Assembly: GCA_030544235.1 (NCBI GenBank)
Contig: CM060461.1
Location: 29,015,633-29,079,632, forward strand
Direction: 5' to 3'
Length of the DNA stretch: 64,000 bases
Source of the DNA: Lepturacanthus savala
Taxonomy: Eukaryota; Chordata; Actinopteri; Scombriformes; Trichiuridae
Below, piece after piece: positions 47,169 through 59,390 of the stretch. A program made the position numbers and the translations under genes. How positions within the stretch are numbered: the first letter of the stretch is position 1; every line of letters begins with the position of its first letter. The notes beneath the pieces are model-generated. The model saw only the letters and a list, made by a program, of their open reading frames with translations, was not told the DNA's origin and searched no databases.

Positions 47169-47665
47169 CCTTGTTTCCATTGTCAGTATGGTATGGTACG
47201 GTTCAGATCAGAAATGGAAAGCTTTGCATTTTTGCTGGGTAAGGGGACCTTTCAGGGGTATATGAATCTTTTAGCTTGTTCAGGTAGAAGTTTAAAATTC
47301 TTTAGCTGGATAGATAATAGATAATTTCAATCATTTTACAATCCTACAGTTCAATCAGCTGATATGAACAAGCTCCTAATGTGGCAATGCTCTCTGGTCT
47401 CGTATAAACTTAACTCTAGTATGCAAAAAACACCAAATCATCCAGATGCAACCAAAATATTTTGTCTTTGATTAAAATAATAATCAATGTTGTAACTGTG
47501 AATGAAACCAATATCTGTTAGGTCTTTTTCTCTGTTGGTGGATTTGCTCACTCCTGTGTGCTAGGTACCCCAATCAAAATGGTACTTCCCTGGTACCAGG
47601 GGACTGGTATGGAAATGCTAAAATAAGGGTACCGTTCCATCCCGTACCACGTAGTAGAAACAGGG
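47169..47665. mobile_element. MITE, 497 bp, CCYTGTTTC ends
   Basis: The left end CCTTGTTTCCATTGTCAGTA continues with TGGTATGGTACGGTT. The reverse complement of the right end is CCCTGTTTCTACTACGTGGT, continuing with ACGGGATGGAACGGTACC. The interior is AT-rich with no coding remnant. The ends resemble a GTTTC..GGTACGG family common in fish. No clear target duplication, so superfamily is open. Confidence 0.6.
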
Positions 47666-50600
47666 ATTTTTACGTTAAAATAATGTTAAAAACAGTCAAG
47701 CTGTATTTGGTATGCAATCACACTGCCTGAACACATAAACTTACAAATGTGAGTGAGGTAATGATATTATATATGTGACCCTGACAGGAACACTATCTAT
47801 TTGTGCCTCGTTATGTGAGTTCAGTCTCTGTTCAGAGAAACAAGTCAGTTAAATCACAACCCTAAAGGTTTTTCAAAGCCTTCATAGCTGTTTACTGTGC
47901 ATTATCTGTTCATATTCTAATAATCTCCCTGTTTATGGTCTCATTCCTCTGCAAAAAGCAGAGAGATGTTGTATTTGGCTACACCTCATGAAAGGCAGGA
48001 TCAACCCTGTGACAGAATCATTTATTTACGTTGTCAACATGGCATTTATTCACATTTCAGTCCGTTTCCGAACCTTCAAATGCGTGATCGGTGGAGGAGT
48101 CACGTTAAAAAGTCAATCAGATAGCAAATCAGATCACGGTTAGCATTTGGCCAAACTTCCTCTGGACTGCTATCACAGGGGAAAACCTGTGCAGGTAAGC
48201 TGATTGGAATGTCTGAGCCTTAGGGAATAGTTTGTGAGATGAGGTGGAAATGCATAGATAGGAGAATGCAGTGATCAACGGCTTGGGTCAATACCGGCTG
48301 ATAAAAGGGGGTTTGAGACTAAGTTTCTCTGACAAAGCAATCAAGTTGAGCCATAATACACAATTTGCCAGCCATGCATGCATGCATCAGAGGGTGTTTG
48401 ATACACCCGTGATTTGGCCTGGTTACTCTCCCAGGATTCAGGGGGGAGATATATAAGCAGGCTTCCATGCTAACTATGGTCTCCATTTGATTTATTCTCT
48501 TCCTTTTCTCAGAGAAACACAAAGTTACTGTGAGGGGGATCCAGGAGGCTCAGCAGCTGCATTATTGAGGTTTGAGCCACCAAAACATTTCGGGAACATC
48601 ATTTGAGATCACAAACGCCAGCCGTGCTCATAGCAAAACACCCTTGTATTGTCAGCGCCTCCCTCCTTGCCTGTATTTTTTTTTTCATCCCTCTCACTTA
48701 CCTCCATTTCCCAATTTATATGTAAATTCCCTCTTCCTTAAACAATGCTATGCACATCTATCCTTTAGTGGCAGAGACCCAAAAACCTACAATAAATAGC
48801 CTGAGCCCCTGCAGCCCTTTTGTCATCCCAGTCCTTGCAATTTAGTGCTTTAACAGTGGCCTTGTGAAAATACCTAAATAACACCTATGAGTGTACATTT
48901 TCTACTGTCTGTGACAGGTTGTGGCTGAAAATATAATATTTTACATGTAGTAATGAGAAAAGTTTGAAATAAAAGGGGAAAAGGACCAAAAGCAAGCTTA
49001 TATAAGCGTGGATGCTACATTTTAACTGTACAACTTTCAGCATACTAGAAAAAAATCTGTATTAGCAATTATGTATGTATGTATAATATTTCTTTTAACA
49101 GCTGGCAGAGTGTTGTAGCTTGGAGTATCTTTGAGTCTTAGCACTCTGATGGTTAAATGATGTAATCAATAATCATTGAACAGCACTTGTAGGTACAGAA
49201 ATTGAAGTATATTTGTTTCCATTGACACACAGACACATGAGTGCAGTTACACAGATTAGTCATTGTAACAATTCCATTATTTTTCCTACAAGGAGCACTC
49301 TACCCCAATGATCATTTATTGATACATTCATTTAACATTCATCAGCATTAAATAATTACCACTTGCTGACTGTTAATGATTAATGACTCCAGGTTAATGT
49401 CTATTTCTTTGTTTGATCACCTAATATTGGAGTCGGTGTAGAATTACCTCTTTTTACTTCAAAATCAGCAACAAATCTACCTCTTAACTCATTTAATCCT
49501 TGATTTTTTCTTTCTTGTTCTTCAGTGAAGGGTTTCTAATGGAGCTGTCCAAAAAACATATTTGTGAGATTACCCCATGCTGAGTTTGAGGGCTTTCAGG
49601 AGAGAGAAGGGCTTACAAGCATTATTGGGTGCCATGCTGCTGCGAGATGAATGGCAAGACCATATATATATATATGATGCTCTAAATAATATATATAAAC
49701 TCATGGCTCAATCTATGGTAATGGTGTTAAGGTCATTAAAGATTTTATTTCTTCTCCACTTACCGAGAACAAGCTCACATTTAAAGCAAGGGGTGGAAAC
49801 TATTTGAAAGTTGGTAAAAATTCCACTTCAGATTAAATTTAATGGGATTTGGTTGATGTTGTGGGTTCAGAGTCCCTATTTACTGCAAATGGTTCAATCA
49901 CCTTGGCCACAAAAGTCTAACTCAAACATATATATCCGCATGATGTTCCACAATTTCAGACCTCATATACACTTCTAGAAAATTTGAGTAATTGGCTGAA
50001 GGGCAGAGCGTGTTGTGGTCTGGATGCTCTACAGAGCGTTAAACGATGTTGAGAGGGTCTGCTGCAGTGTTGACCTAATACAATTTGTATCCTGTGCCTC
50101 TGTGCCTCTGCTATGCTGGATTAGTTTTCTGCTTTCACTGCTTTGCTTCTATCCATCTGAAGTATAGGGGGGGGGGGGCACTAGCCACCAACAGGAACAC
50201 AGGAAGACCAGCATTGAGCTGGGCTCAGCATTCTGTCTTATGGCGTACATGCACATGCGAGGACAGCCATGCACGTATCTCTGCTGTGTGTACTGTATGG
50301 TGACTGGTTTGCCAAATGCTCTATTGCTCAAGCACAGAGAAGGATTAATCTGCTGGCAGATGGCCCTACGAATCTCAGTTCTCTACGCCCACCTCCCATA
50401 CCTTCCTACAATAGACAAACACGTCCTCGCCGTCATCTCATCTACATTCGCCACTTTGACAGCATTTATTGTTGAAGAAAGACCGTGAAATGTGCAGCTC
50501 AGATGAAGAGAAGCTCAAATGGAGAATGCAGGCTGAGGCGTCACGAGCGGAATCGAGAGCAGCGTACGCGTGGCAGAGAGGGATTTAGCATGGGAGACGT

Positions 50601-50812
50601 TCATGATTGTGTAAGAGTGGGAGAGAGCGGTGACAGGGGAAGCAGCGAGGACTAAAGAAAATGGGAAATCAGAGGGGGGTGGTGACTGAGTCAGACTATA
50701 GGAACAAGGTGGGTGTGTGGGGCAGGAACATGGTGAGCAGGTAGATAGCAGGGAGTCTCCAATTCCACATCTTCTGAAATCAGGAACGGAGCCAAGTCAC
50801 CCATGAACAACC

Positions 50813-50814
<2 letters not shown>
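47666..50814. other. Unassigned non-coding sequence
   Basis: No gene or confident repeat. It contains CATGCATGCATGCATC at 48375-48390, TATGTATGTATGTATA at about 49070-49085, G12 at 50167-50178 and a purine-rich patch at 50500-50700. The stretch 48060-48560 is better balanced than its surroundings. Frames up to 82 codons lack domains. Confidence 0.4.

Positions 50815-50859
<45 letters not shown>
50815..50859 (+). repeat. (GT)n microsatellite
   Basis: About 22 uninterrupted GT units. Confidence 0.97.
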
Positions 50860-50860
<1 letters not shown>

Positions 50861-51689
50861 ATTGAGTGGTTGAACATATATACTCTGGATATAAACATGA
50901 CACTTGTTTATTTTTGCCCCGATTTTTCAGTTGAAATAAAAGATTTATTACTTGTTGTATGCACACAAAATGATTATTTCTCTCAAATTTACTTCACAAA
51001 TTAGTGTAAATCCTTGTTCACTATGTTAGTGAGCATGTCTCCTTTTAGTGAGCACCTTTTCCAAGATAATCTGTCCATCTTACAGGTGTTGCATATCAAG
51101 ATGCTGATCAACCAGCATGATTATTGCACAAGTTTGTGCTGGCCACAACAAAAGTCGGCTCCAAAATGTGCAGTTTTTCTCACACAACGCGATGCAAGAT
51201 AGCAGGATAGGAGGGAGTGTGCAACTGGCATGATGACTGCAGCAATGTCTACCAGAGCTGTTGTTCTGTTCATTCATGTTCATTTTGTAGTGAATTGTCT
51301 ACTGCTGTCCTGTAGGATGAGATGCCATGTGAGATATATATATATCTGTGAGATGTGATGTTATTTGTGAGATAACTGATGTTATGTGTGGGTGTGTCCT
51401 ATTTTTGGGACAAAAGGCCCAAGATCCAGGTCAGAGGTTAAAAAAGTTACAACCTGCACTTATTTATATACCCTCAAGGTAACTGACTAGCAGGACACAG
51501 GAGTTCATGATGGGTTGGCTTTTGGGAAATAAAACATAGGTTAGAGGGTTTGGTTTGATGGGTCAGAGAGAGATCTGCAAGTTAGCCCTCAGAGATACTC
51601 TCTGATTTGGCTGTTCTTTTTGTAATAAAGTCATTTTTTTACATTAGAGAAGACAGTGTCAGCTGGTGACATCTTTCATCAGCATATCA
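50860..51689. other. Unassigned non-coding sequence
   Basis: AT-rich; GTGAGAT direct reiterations at about 51328-51380. Nothing coding recognised. Confidence 0.45.
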
Positions 51690-52545
51690 TTACCAGAAGT
51701 TGTCTCCAATGTTGTTTCTACTTTGGTAGCACATCCAACCACAACAACTTGTTGTCTCACAGCAGACCATGTGTAATAACCATACCAGTCCAGGACCCCC
51801 ACATCCAGCATCTTCATCCCCAAGGTGTTCTGAGACCAGGCACCAGGCACCAAGCTGATGCAACAGTTGGTTTGCACAGCGAAAGAATTTCTGCACAACT
51901 ATCAGAAACCATCTCAGGGAAGCTCATCTGCATGCTCGTCGTCCTCACCTGGGTCTTGACCTGAACTACAGATCGTCAGAACCGATTGAGTCAGCAATTG
52001 CTCACCTTCGATGGCGTCTGGCATGAGTGTAAAACAAGTGTTTTCTTCACGGATGAATCCCGGTTTCACTGTATCAGGCAGATGGCAGACATGGTGTATG
52101 GCATTGTGTGGGTGAGCGGATTGCTGAGGTCAGTGTTGTGAACAGAATGTCCTATGGTAAGGGTGAGGTTATGGTATGGTAAGTGCATTTTATTGATGGA
52201 AATTTGATCACACAGAGGTACAGTGATGAGGTCCTAAGGGTTGTTGTTGTGCCATTTATCCACCACAATCACGTCATATTGCAACATGATAATACTGGGC
52301 CCCATGTTGCAACGATCTGTACACAATTCCTGGAAGCTGAAAACATACCAGTTGTTGCATGTCCTGCATACTCAGACATGTCAACCATTATGCATGTTTG
52401 TGATGCTCTGGACCAGCATGCACAACAGCATATTCCAATCTCTGCCAATATCCAGCAACTTCACACGACCAGTGAAAAGGAGTGGACCGGCACTCCACAG
52501 GCAGCAATCAACAACCTGATCAACTGTGTGTGATGCAAATGGTGG
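51690..52545 (+). pseudogene. Tc1/mariner transposase pseudogene
   Basis: Plus-strand frames together span most of a Tc1-like DDE transposase. The linker-like DNA-binding part is decayed (RNHLREAHLHARRPHLGLDL is readable near 51900-51960). Next come FTDES (52037-52051) with the first catalytic Asp, a GVWHCVGERIAEVSVVNRM segment, and KGEVMVW. About a dozen residues are deleted after VMVW. The last part, 52183-52533, is open for 116 codons and has HFIDGNLITQRY, VILQHDN with the second Asp, and PHVATICTQFLEAENIP. The expected Pro-Ile-Glu-His of the third catalytic site reads TIMHVCDAL, so the Glu is lost. Frameshifts, the deletion and this loss make it inactive. Confidence 0.88.
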
Positions 52546-52727
52546 TCACACCAGCTACTGACTGGCTTTCTGTGCTCACTAAAATTGATTTCAACAAAAT
52601 TTGTCAACAGTTTTGGAAAAACATACCTTTTTTTGTGCATAGAAAGAAATCTCTGCTCTTTTATTTCAACACTTGAATTCAAGTAAAATGAAAAAATCTG
52701 TTGCATTTATATTTTTGCTCAGTGGTG
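52546..52727 (+). mobile_element. Right end of the Tc1 element with terminal repeat
   Basis: It ends TTTATATTTTTGCTCAGTGG, whose reverse complement starts CACTGAGCAAAAATATAAA, the terminus of a known fish Tc1 family, and meets TA at 52728-52729. No matching left terminus was found upstream of 51690, so the element is 5'-truncated. Confidence 0.75.
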
Positions 52728-52729
52728 TA

Positions 52730-53160
52730 CACCTACCTCCCCTGAAGAACTGAAGAAATAGGTTCTTAATATGTATCATATTTATACACAATACCATAAA
52801 TGCAATGAACATATTTGGTAAGGACTGTAGCAGCAGTGATTAGGGGCTTGAATTGAAGCATTTCTTACCACTGGCAGTACACTTAAATTATGCAGTAGCA
52901 CCCCCTGTGGTTATGGTAGCTCATACAGCTAGATTACATCTCTTTGTAATAAGTATGTGTATAGTACCCATTTCTTGCCCCAACTGCACTAAATATCTAT
53001 CCTTGATTGCTACTCATTATTATACACTTAAGAGCCGAATGATGGAGAGGGGTAAAAAAAGAGAATAACTTGTTGCTGAAGGAGACATCTACCTTTAAAA
53101 GACTACTTATGTGAGATCATGCTTTTGGAGTGTTTTGATAAGTCATTCAAGTGGCTGTGC

Positions 53161-53165
<5 letters not shown>
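52730..53165. other. Unassigned non-coding sequence
   Basis: Nothing recognised. Confidence 0.45.

Positions 53166-53216
<51 letters not shown>
53166..53216 (+). repeat. (TA)n microsatellite
   Basis: About 25 TA units, then ATATGCGTGTGTGTGTATAT and TTTACACACACA, the last parts forming a 10-bp foldback. Confidence 0.96.
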
Positions 53217-53217
<1 letters not shown>

Positions 53218-53599
53218 GTATATGCGTGTGTGTGTATATTTACACACACAGGTTTAACAAATGCAATTTCAGTGCAATCTCACAGCGATCACATGTGACA
53301 AATAAAGTTGAGTACCCAAACACACACAAAAAGTACCATTGTCGCATTGCTTAAAAGTACTCCTCTCTGGCTAGCGGGCTCACATGTGAATGCAAGAATA
53401 CCAATAAGTGCTACAAGAATACTTTTAATAAGGGATTTGCAAGTGCCTCAAGTTGCCTTTTCCTCTCTGCTCGGTTGTACCAAGTCACCTGAAGAGACTC
53501 GGGAGGAGCTTCTCCCTTTGGGCCACTGGGTGATCGTTGCCTGCGGTGGCCCCTCCTTCCCACCCTCCCACCAATCATGCACATAATATTGTTAATTGG

Positions 53600-53693
53600 G
53601 CTGTATGTTGCACAAATTAAAGGAGCTGATGGGATTGCATTTCACTATGATTGCACTGTGATCAGATGTGACAAACAAAGATTGATTGATTCT
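53600..53693 (+). mobile_element. Possible LINE 3'-end remnant with (GATT)n tail
   Basis: ATTGCATTTCACTATGATTG, GATCAGATGTGACAAACAAA and GATTGATTGATTC resemble the terminal sequence and tail of a fish non-LTR element. A related phrase, GCGATCACATGTGACAAATA, occurs at about 53285-53304. Low certainty. Confidence 0.35.
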
Positions 53694-54979
53694 CTCTGGA
53701 GCTCTAAGAACAGATCTTTTTGAGTCAGTGTCATTAATATTAATGAGCATCTTCTCTGATAGGGTGATTTGAATGGATGTGTTTCTCAAATGCCTTCTGT
53801 ACAATCATAGGTGTGGAAGTGGGGGGAAAAGTGGACCTATTAATATGGTGTCAAGTATATGTATAACATCATGAGAATGAACTTTATGCCACAGTGCTAT
53901 ATTGTACATTCTGGTGGAGCCCATCAATTCAACCACCAATATAACCTGATTTATTTTTATTTTTTGTGGCTTTTTTGCTTACGCTGTTCTTGTTCTGGCA
54001 TGAATAGGGGGCCACTGGCAGTTTGAGTGTACAGGGCCCAGAATTTGGTGCTATGCCCCTGAGTACAATGTTAGGAGGTCATATTATGAACACCACAGCA
54101 TTCTCCCTTGGTCAAATACATTGTTTTGTTGTCCTCCCTACATGAATTTTGTCCTTGTATAATAACATCACCATCACCACTTCCTCCATGTGTCAGATTT
54201 GACACATTTTTAAATGTTTTATATAATAAATATGTGTTTATGTGTTTTTTTTTTAATGTAATTGCCATAAACATAACAGATCAATAAATTATCACTGGTC
54301 TTCTGGAAATTCAGATTTTTGTTTTTGTGTTGTTTTTATTAGAATTTCTAGCATATGGTGCCTTTCTGGGTTACATTTGCCCCATATGCACACATATACA
54401 TACACACCACAAAACTACAGGTGTAAACTTGATTTCATCATAACCGTTCTCTACAGAGGGACCTGAATATCCAGACAATATTAATAAGTCTAGATATACT
54501 TTAAAGTCCCTGTGGGGAAATTTGTTCTGGACTCTGTCCATATTGTAGTTCCACAGAAATGAAAAATCTTAATACCTGCTTTCCTACATATACATTTCAA
54601 TTTTATACATTTATGGACTATGGGTACTAAAAAATAAGTGGTAAGGATTTGGAATAGAGTTGTCTAAAATGGTGTAACAAGGAATTGGGTGATATTTTTT
54701 AATTCATGTTTTATAAATTGTCAACCAAGACACTCATTTTTAACCCAAACATGTGACATGACTGTACAGTAAATATACGATGTAGGCGATGTGGTTTTAG
54801 GCACCAGCTTAAGGCACCAATTCCTATCATTTTTCCTGTCATCACAGATACCTTTTCAGAGCATCTAGCCAACATCAAGGGTATTTTTCTCTTATCTGTG
54901 AGTCTTAATGTGCTCTGCACACATGTATCCATCACACGACAAAAGAAGATTGAAATGGTGCTTTATACTTAAATTTTGC
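53694..54979. other. Unassigned non-coding sequence
   Basis: No gene or repeat recognised; frames of 67-74 codons are unsupported. Confidence 0.45.
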
Positions 54980-55500
54980 ACTTTGCTCCTACATTTCACA
55001 GGCACTCAACCTCTTAGTTAGCACCCAAGTTATTAATGTGCCGTGCTCAGCGAGTCCCACACTCATGCACACTTTTGTGTGAAGGGCGTTTCATAAAGCA
55101 GTGCATTATTGTTATTAGAGCATGGGCACTCTGCCCAGTTGCCAGTGCCTGGTTGAGCGGAAGCAGTCATTAAATTTAAATTGAGCAATATTTTCTTTTG
55201 ATGCTTCGGGGGCTCATGTAGGGTGGATTCATATTGGCTTGGCATTACTCATTTATTTGTTGCATAAACTCAACTTTATTTGCTTCAGCCAAATGAATGT
55301 GTGCATTCATCACTGGGGACACTTTAATAAACCTGATGCATGATGCTAAATTGCTAACTTATTAGCATCCCATTGATAATGAAGTTCATTAGTTGAGCGT
55401 AATTTCCAATTTGAAAAGGGTTAAACAAAGGTACAGCTGTATTTTTCAAACCAGCAACACCTGGAGGGAATAAAGATAACAAGACAATGAGGAAAAGTTT
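54980..55500. promoter_or_regulatory. Candidate conserved regulatory block, motif-dense
   Basis: Non-repetitive sequence with closely packed motifs: ATTGATAATG and GTTCATTAGTTG (homeodomain-like), AACAAAGG (55424-55431, SOX/TCF-like), CAGCTG E-box (55434-55439), AGATAA (55474-55479, GATA-type) and ACAATGAGG (SOX-like). The sequence from 55260 to 55480 looks like a vertebrate enhancer. That is inference only. Confidence 0.3.
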
Positions 55501-56539
55501 GAATTGGGATTATTCATCTAAAAAAAGAAAAAAAATCCACATGGTTTAATATAATATTGATGCAGAGCCAAATACTCAGGTGTACTCTATGTATGGAACA
55601 TACACAGCATCCATCTTCAGTGTCTACAATACTGGAGTTGAAGCAGTAACATATATTATTAGTCCTGCCTTCCTCCTCCTCAGTTTCTCAGGTTCACTCT
55701 CCACATCTTGTCAATCATCCTGTGTCTACTTTGAAATAGTCCGTAGCCCGAGGCTGAAGTAATTGCTGTATCTAAAGCCACAACAGGCTCTGACAAAGCA
55801 GTCGGTCAGTACAAGCAATCGCAGTATAAAAGAAATACCAATGTTCACCCACATGTTTTAAAAAGAAAGCATTGTCTGTCACACATTCTACTCTGCTACC
55901 TTTTTCTTATTGCTTTCTAAAATGTGTGTTCTGTAGTTCTGTATGGCTGGAGCGCAATTTTGAGATATTCAGCATTGGAAGAGGTGACATTCGGCATGTA
56001 CAATCTTGATAGTTTGAAAAAGAATATTTTAAATGTTCTAAGCCCAGTATATTCCAAATAAGTGCACAGCAATAAAACATTCAGTATCCATGAATATAAG
56101 AGAGAAATATAACATTTTTTAAAAAGCCAGTTTGTATGTTTTACCCGCTCTTTAACCGGTAGAATCACCTCCATGATTCAATATACAGTTGGTCGGACTC
56201 CAACACACTACAACACACACTCCCACAAAAACAGTATATGTCCCAAACATAATGCATTCACTGAAATGAATGGATATATGATGGTTTTCAAAATGGCCTT
56301 TGGTTCATTTCAATGAATTATACCTGCATACACCAAAAATGCACCAAAGGATACAGCTTTTTTGGGCCTAGACATATGTGCAGGACCCAATTGCATCATA
56401 TGACTGAGGTTTCTGTCTCAGTCTTAGGATATATGGTGATGCATGTGGTATGTTATCTATTTTCATTTAGATATAAAACGTTGAGGATTGCAGGGGTAAG
56501 TGTGCTTTAATTCCATACGGTATTTTTTCTTCTCATGTT
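55501..56539. other. Unassigned non-coding sequence
   Basis: No gene or repeat recognised. Confidence 0.45.
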
Positions 56540-56900
56540 ATATGCCAACGGAATGAGCGAGCACCTCCACTTATTATCCATTCAGTCAAAGACTGGCAGA
56601 GCAGTTAACTGCATGGCTCCTCTGCCCCTCATGCTTTGATCTTCCCTTGGCATTCTCTCAGCTTCAACCCTGTTTTCATTGGTGTGCATTAGCTAACAAA
56701 AGAGAAAAAAGAAAGGATAGAGAGATCTCCACCTAGAGACTTCAAAGCAGGCTTTGAAGTTGGGTAGGAGACAGCAGCATCCACAGAAGAGAGGAGACGT
56801 TTCACAATACTACTATGCTGCGTCATTAACACTTTGCTATTATTGAACATGATGCCACTTCACTCGTTCCTGCAATCTAATAATTTCATTACTAGAACCT
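56540..56900. promoter_or_regulatory. Candidate conserved element with a 10-bp-arm palindrome
   Basis: ACTTCAAAGC (56739-56748) and GCTTTGAAGT (56751-56760) are perfect inverted repeats separated by AG, presenting two CTTTGAA-type half-sites. The block is balanced and non-repetitive, with CACTTATTATCCATTCAG and ACTTTGCTATTATTGAAC. Confidence 0.25.
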
Positions 56901-57124
56901 GGTTTTCTACACAGTGCTGTCTCTAAATTTCAACATCAATCACAAGATATGTTATAAGATATGTTATAATACAATAAAAGAAACTTTTTGCATTAATGAG
57001 ATCCTTAATAACATTTATGATGCTTAGCTATGAAAATGCAACAAATTCTCTACAGTTTTTTTAGGAAAACATAATCTGGGATCAAATTTTACTGCGATGT
57101 TGCTGCTGGGATGGCATGGGTGTT

Positions 57125-57450
57125 GAGTTGGATTTGTACAGACATTCATATTTCCTAGAGGATGTTTTAATTTTTAAATGTCTTCTTCTGTGCAAAATTT
57201 TTCACTTATTCACTGAAATATCAAGAGCTGCAGGATGGATTGATTCAAAATTGTTGGTATTTTGTTGGTATTTGTGACCAAATACCAACTGAAATTAATG
57301 CCAATCCCATCAGCATTAGCTAGAAAGTGTTAACTGCTAATTAGCAAATGTTCACATCCAAATTTATTAAGGTGAACAAGGTCAAAATTATAACTCCTAA
57401 GCATCAATATGCAGAAATTAGATGATACGCTTAAATTCAGCTTCACAAAT
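57125..57450 (+). repeat. Dispersed teleost repeat (GCTAATTAGCAAATG family)
   Basis: TACAGACATTCATATTTCCT, AGAGGATG, GTGACCAAATACC, CCAATCCCATCAGCATTAGC, CTGCTAATTAGCAAATGTTC, and AAGCATCAATATGCAG follow in the order of a very common fish interspersed repeat (recognised from memory). It contains a perfect 11-bp hairpin (57264-57289, GTTGGTATTTG with its complement). Class unknown. Confidence 0.5.
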
Positions 57451-57679
57451 CCTGGCTATAGAATCTTATTGCGATTCACATGGGTGTTGTAGGTGAGGGA
57501 CACTAGAGGAAACACTTCCTGGATGCACCTGATTGGATGTAAGCTTTTGCTTGTTTAGCTGCTCAAGGATAGTAAAATTCATAGTTCACTGAAATGTGTT
57601 TCTGAAACTGATTTAGGTAAGAAATGTTGCTGAATCTGTATTTATTTTAGGTTGAAGGTGACTAGATAAAAATGTTGAA

Positions 57680-57762
57680 ATCTCTCTCTCTATCTCTGTC
57701 TCTAAGAAAGAAACCTCAAACTCTGTCACAACAGGTAAAGTCTCTCTCTCTCTCTCTCTCTT
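57680..57762 (+). repeat. Interrupted (CT)n microsatellite
   Basis: CT runs at 57682-57705 and 57740-57761 separated by mixed sequence. Confidence 0.85.
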
Positions 57763-59048
57763 AAAATGATATACAATATGAATGATATATGACATACAGT
57801 AGGTTGGATGAAAGGTCTCCAACAGGCTTCTGCTTAATGCTCAGATGTTGTAAAGAAGTAAATCCCTTCATTCTCATTTAAATCAATGGTTTCATTTAGC
57901 TGTTTATTTGACAACAGTAAAGACTACAGGAAGAGAAACCTCAGTTTGTTGTTGCAGTGCGTTTCAACGTGTGTTTGTGTGTGTTAATGTTGCTAGAAAC
58001 TTGTGTGTATGGAAAAAAGCAAACACTGAAGGATAAATTAGAGAGGGGAGGGCTGTACTCACACCATCGTATAGTTGATCCACCAATATGATTATCTCCT
58101 TTCCTGGCATAATTGCAGAACAACAAGCTTTCTCCACTTTTCCCACACTGGCTTCCTCGTGAAGGGAAACTTCTCATTTGTTGTTTTTATCACCTAGTTT
58201 ATACTATATGTTCTGTCAAGCTGTTCTATAGATGCATTGTGTTGGTGTTGCCTCTATTTTCCTGACACCAATCACAACAATCTGTCTAATCTAACCTTTG
58301 GACTAAACACTAAAAACAGATCCAGCACACAGGTACCGCTGGGTTTTGAATAACCTTTTCTGTTGCTCTAAGAGCGTGTTTAGGGGCTTTATTTGAAGTG
58401 AAGCTGGAAAATAGCTGAGGTGCCTCCATAAATGATCCCAGAGGACTATTCTCTATCTCTGGCTATAGTTCCACTTGTACCTTTCTCCCACCTTCCTTTC
58501 TCTTTCTTCTCACTGTAAAGCAATAGTGCAGATATTGATTACCTCTGAGTGTGCATTATACCTACGAGTCATGCGAACCTCACCGTCTTCAATCAGAGGT
58601 TACCGTACATCCCTGTTTTATCATCAGTATCCCTCAAGGCATCGCATCAAATGCAGAAACATTTTCTTCTGAAGGACACAACTGAAGGACAGTTCTAGTA
58701 GAGTTCTATTGCTATCACCTAATGTTGAGTAAAAGGCTGTCATAATTGCAGCCACAACCCTCAATGACTTTTTTATGCACTTAAATTTTGATAGTTTGGA
58801 AAATGATGATTGAAATCTGCCATCTGACATTTTCCTGGAAGCAGCGAGGCAAAAAAGACACTGAGACTTACCATTATCAATATGACAGTGGATGTTTGTG
58901 CGAGATGTTGGTTAAATTCTAATTCAGACAATAATATGTGAGATTATAACCGTTGGAAATTATTAAATAAAAATGAAGGACTAAAGATGTTCTTGGACTT
59001 TAAAGACGTTGGAATAAACTGAAGTGAGTCATGCTTGTCACAGAAATG
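57763..59048. other. Unassigned non-coding sequence
   Basis: No gene or repeat recognised. Confidence 0.45.
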
Positions 59049-59390
59049 AGGTCCAAGATTTGAAGGCGCAGGCCAGCTGGGGCTTTTCATCATGCAAGAT
59101 ATGCAGGTTGAGTGAATTGAAAGCTAGAAATTAACCATAGCTGTGAATGTTTTGGATCTGTCTATATGTGTTATTTCTGTGAAAGAGTAGCAATAAGCAT
59201 GGCCTCCAGGTTACACCTGCTTTTTTATCCAACATATGCTCAGGCCCCTAGTGACCTTAGACAGGATAAGTGGTATAGATGGATCTATGGATGAAAAAGA
59301 AACAAAACAGCCAACAGCCAAATTATTATATATCAGAAATGAAAGGGTTTTTTCTTATGTTTTACATACAGAGATAAAAAAACATGTGCT
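59049..59390 (+). repeat. Direct repeat, copy 1, interrupted by an L2-like tail
   Basis: GAGGTCCAAGATTTGAAGGC and GGCCAGCTGGGGCTTTTCAT, then TTGAAAGCTAGAAATTAACC, and later ACAGCCAAATTATTATATAT, are shared in the same order with 62041-62245. In this copy about 150 extra bases lie between the shared parts. They include CAGGATAAGTGGTATAGATG (59262-59281), which resembles the 3' tail of an L2-like LINE. Confidence 0.7.

Noticed and set aside
52183..52533. Intact host-domesticated transposase
   Set aside because: The catalytic Glu is lost, an upstream deletion and frameshifts are present, and no promoter or splice structure is seen. It is an ordinary pseudogene.
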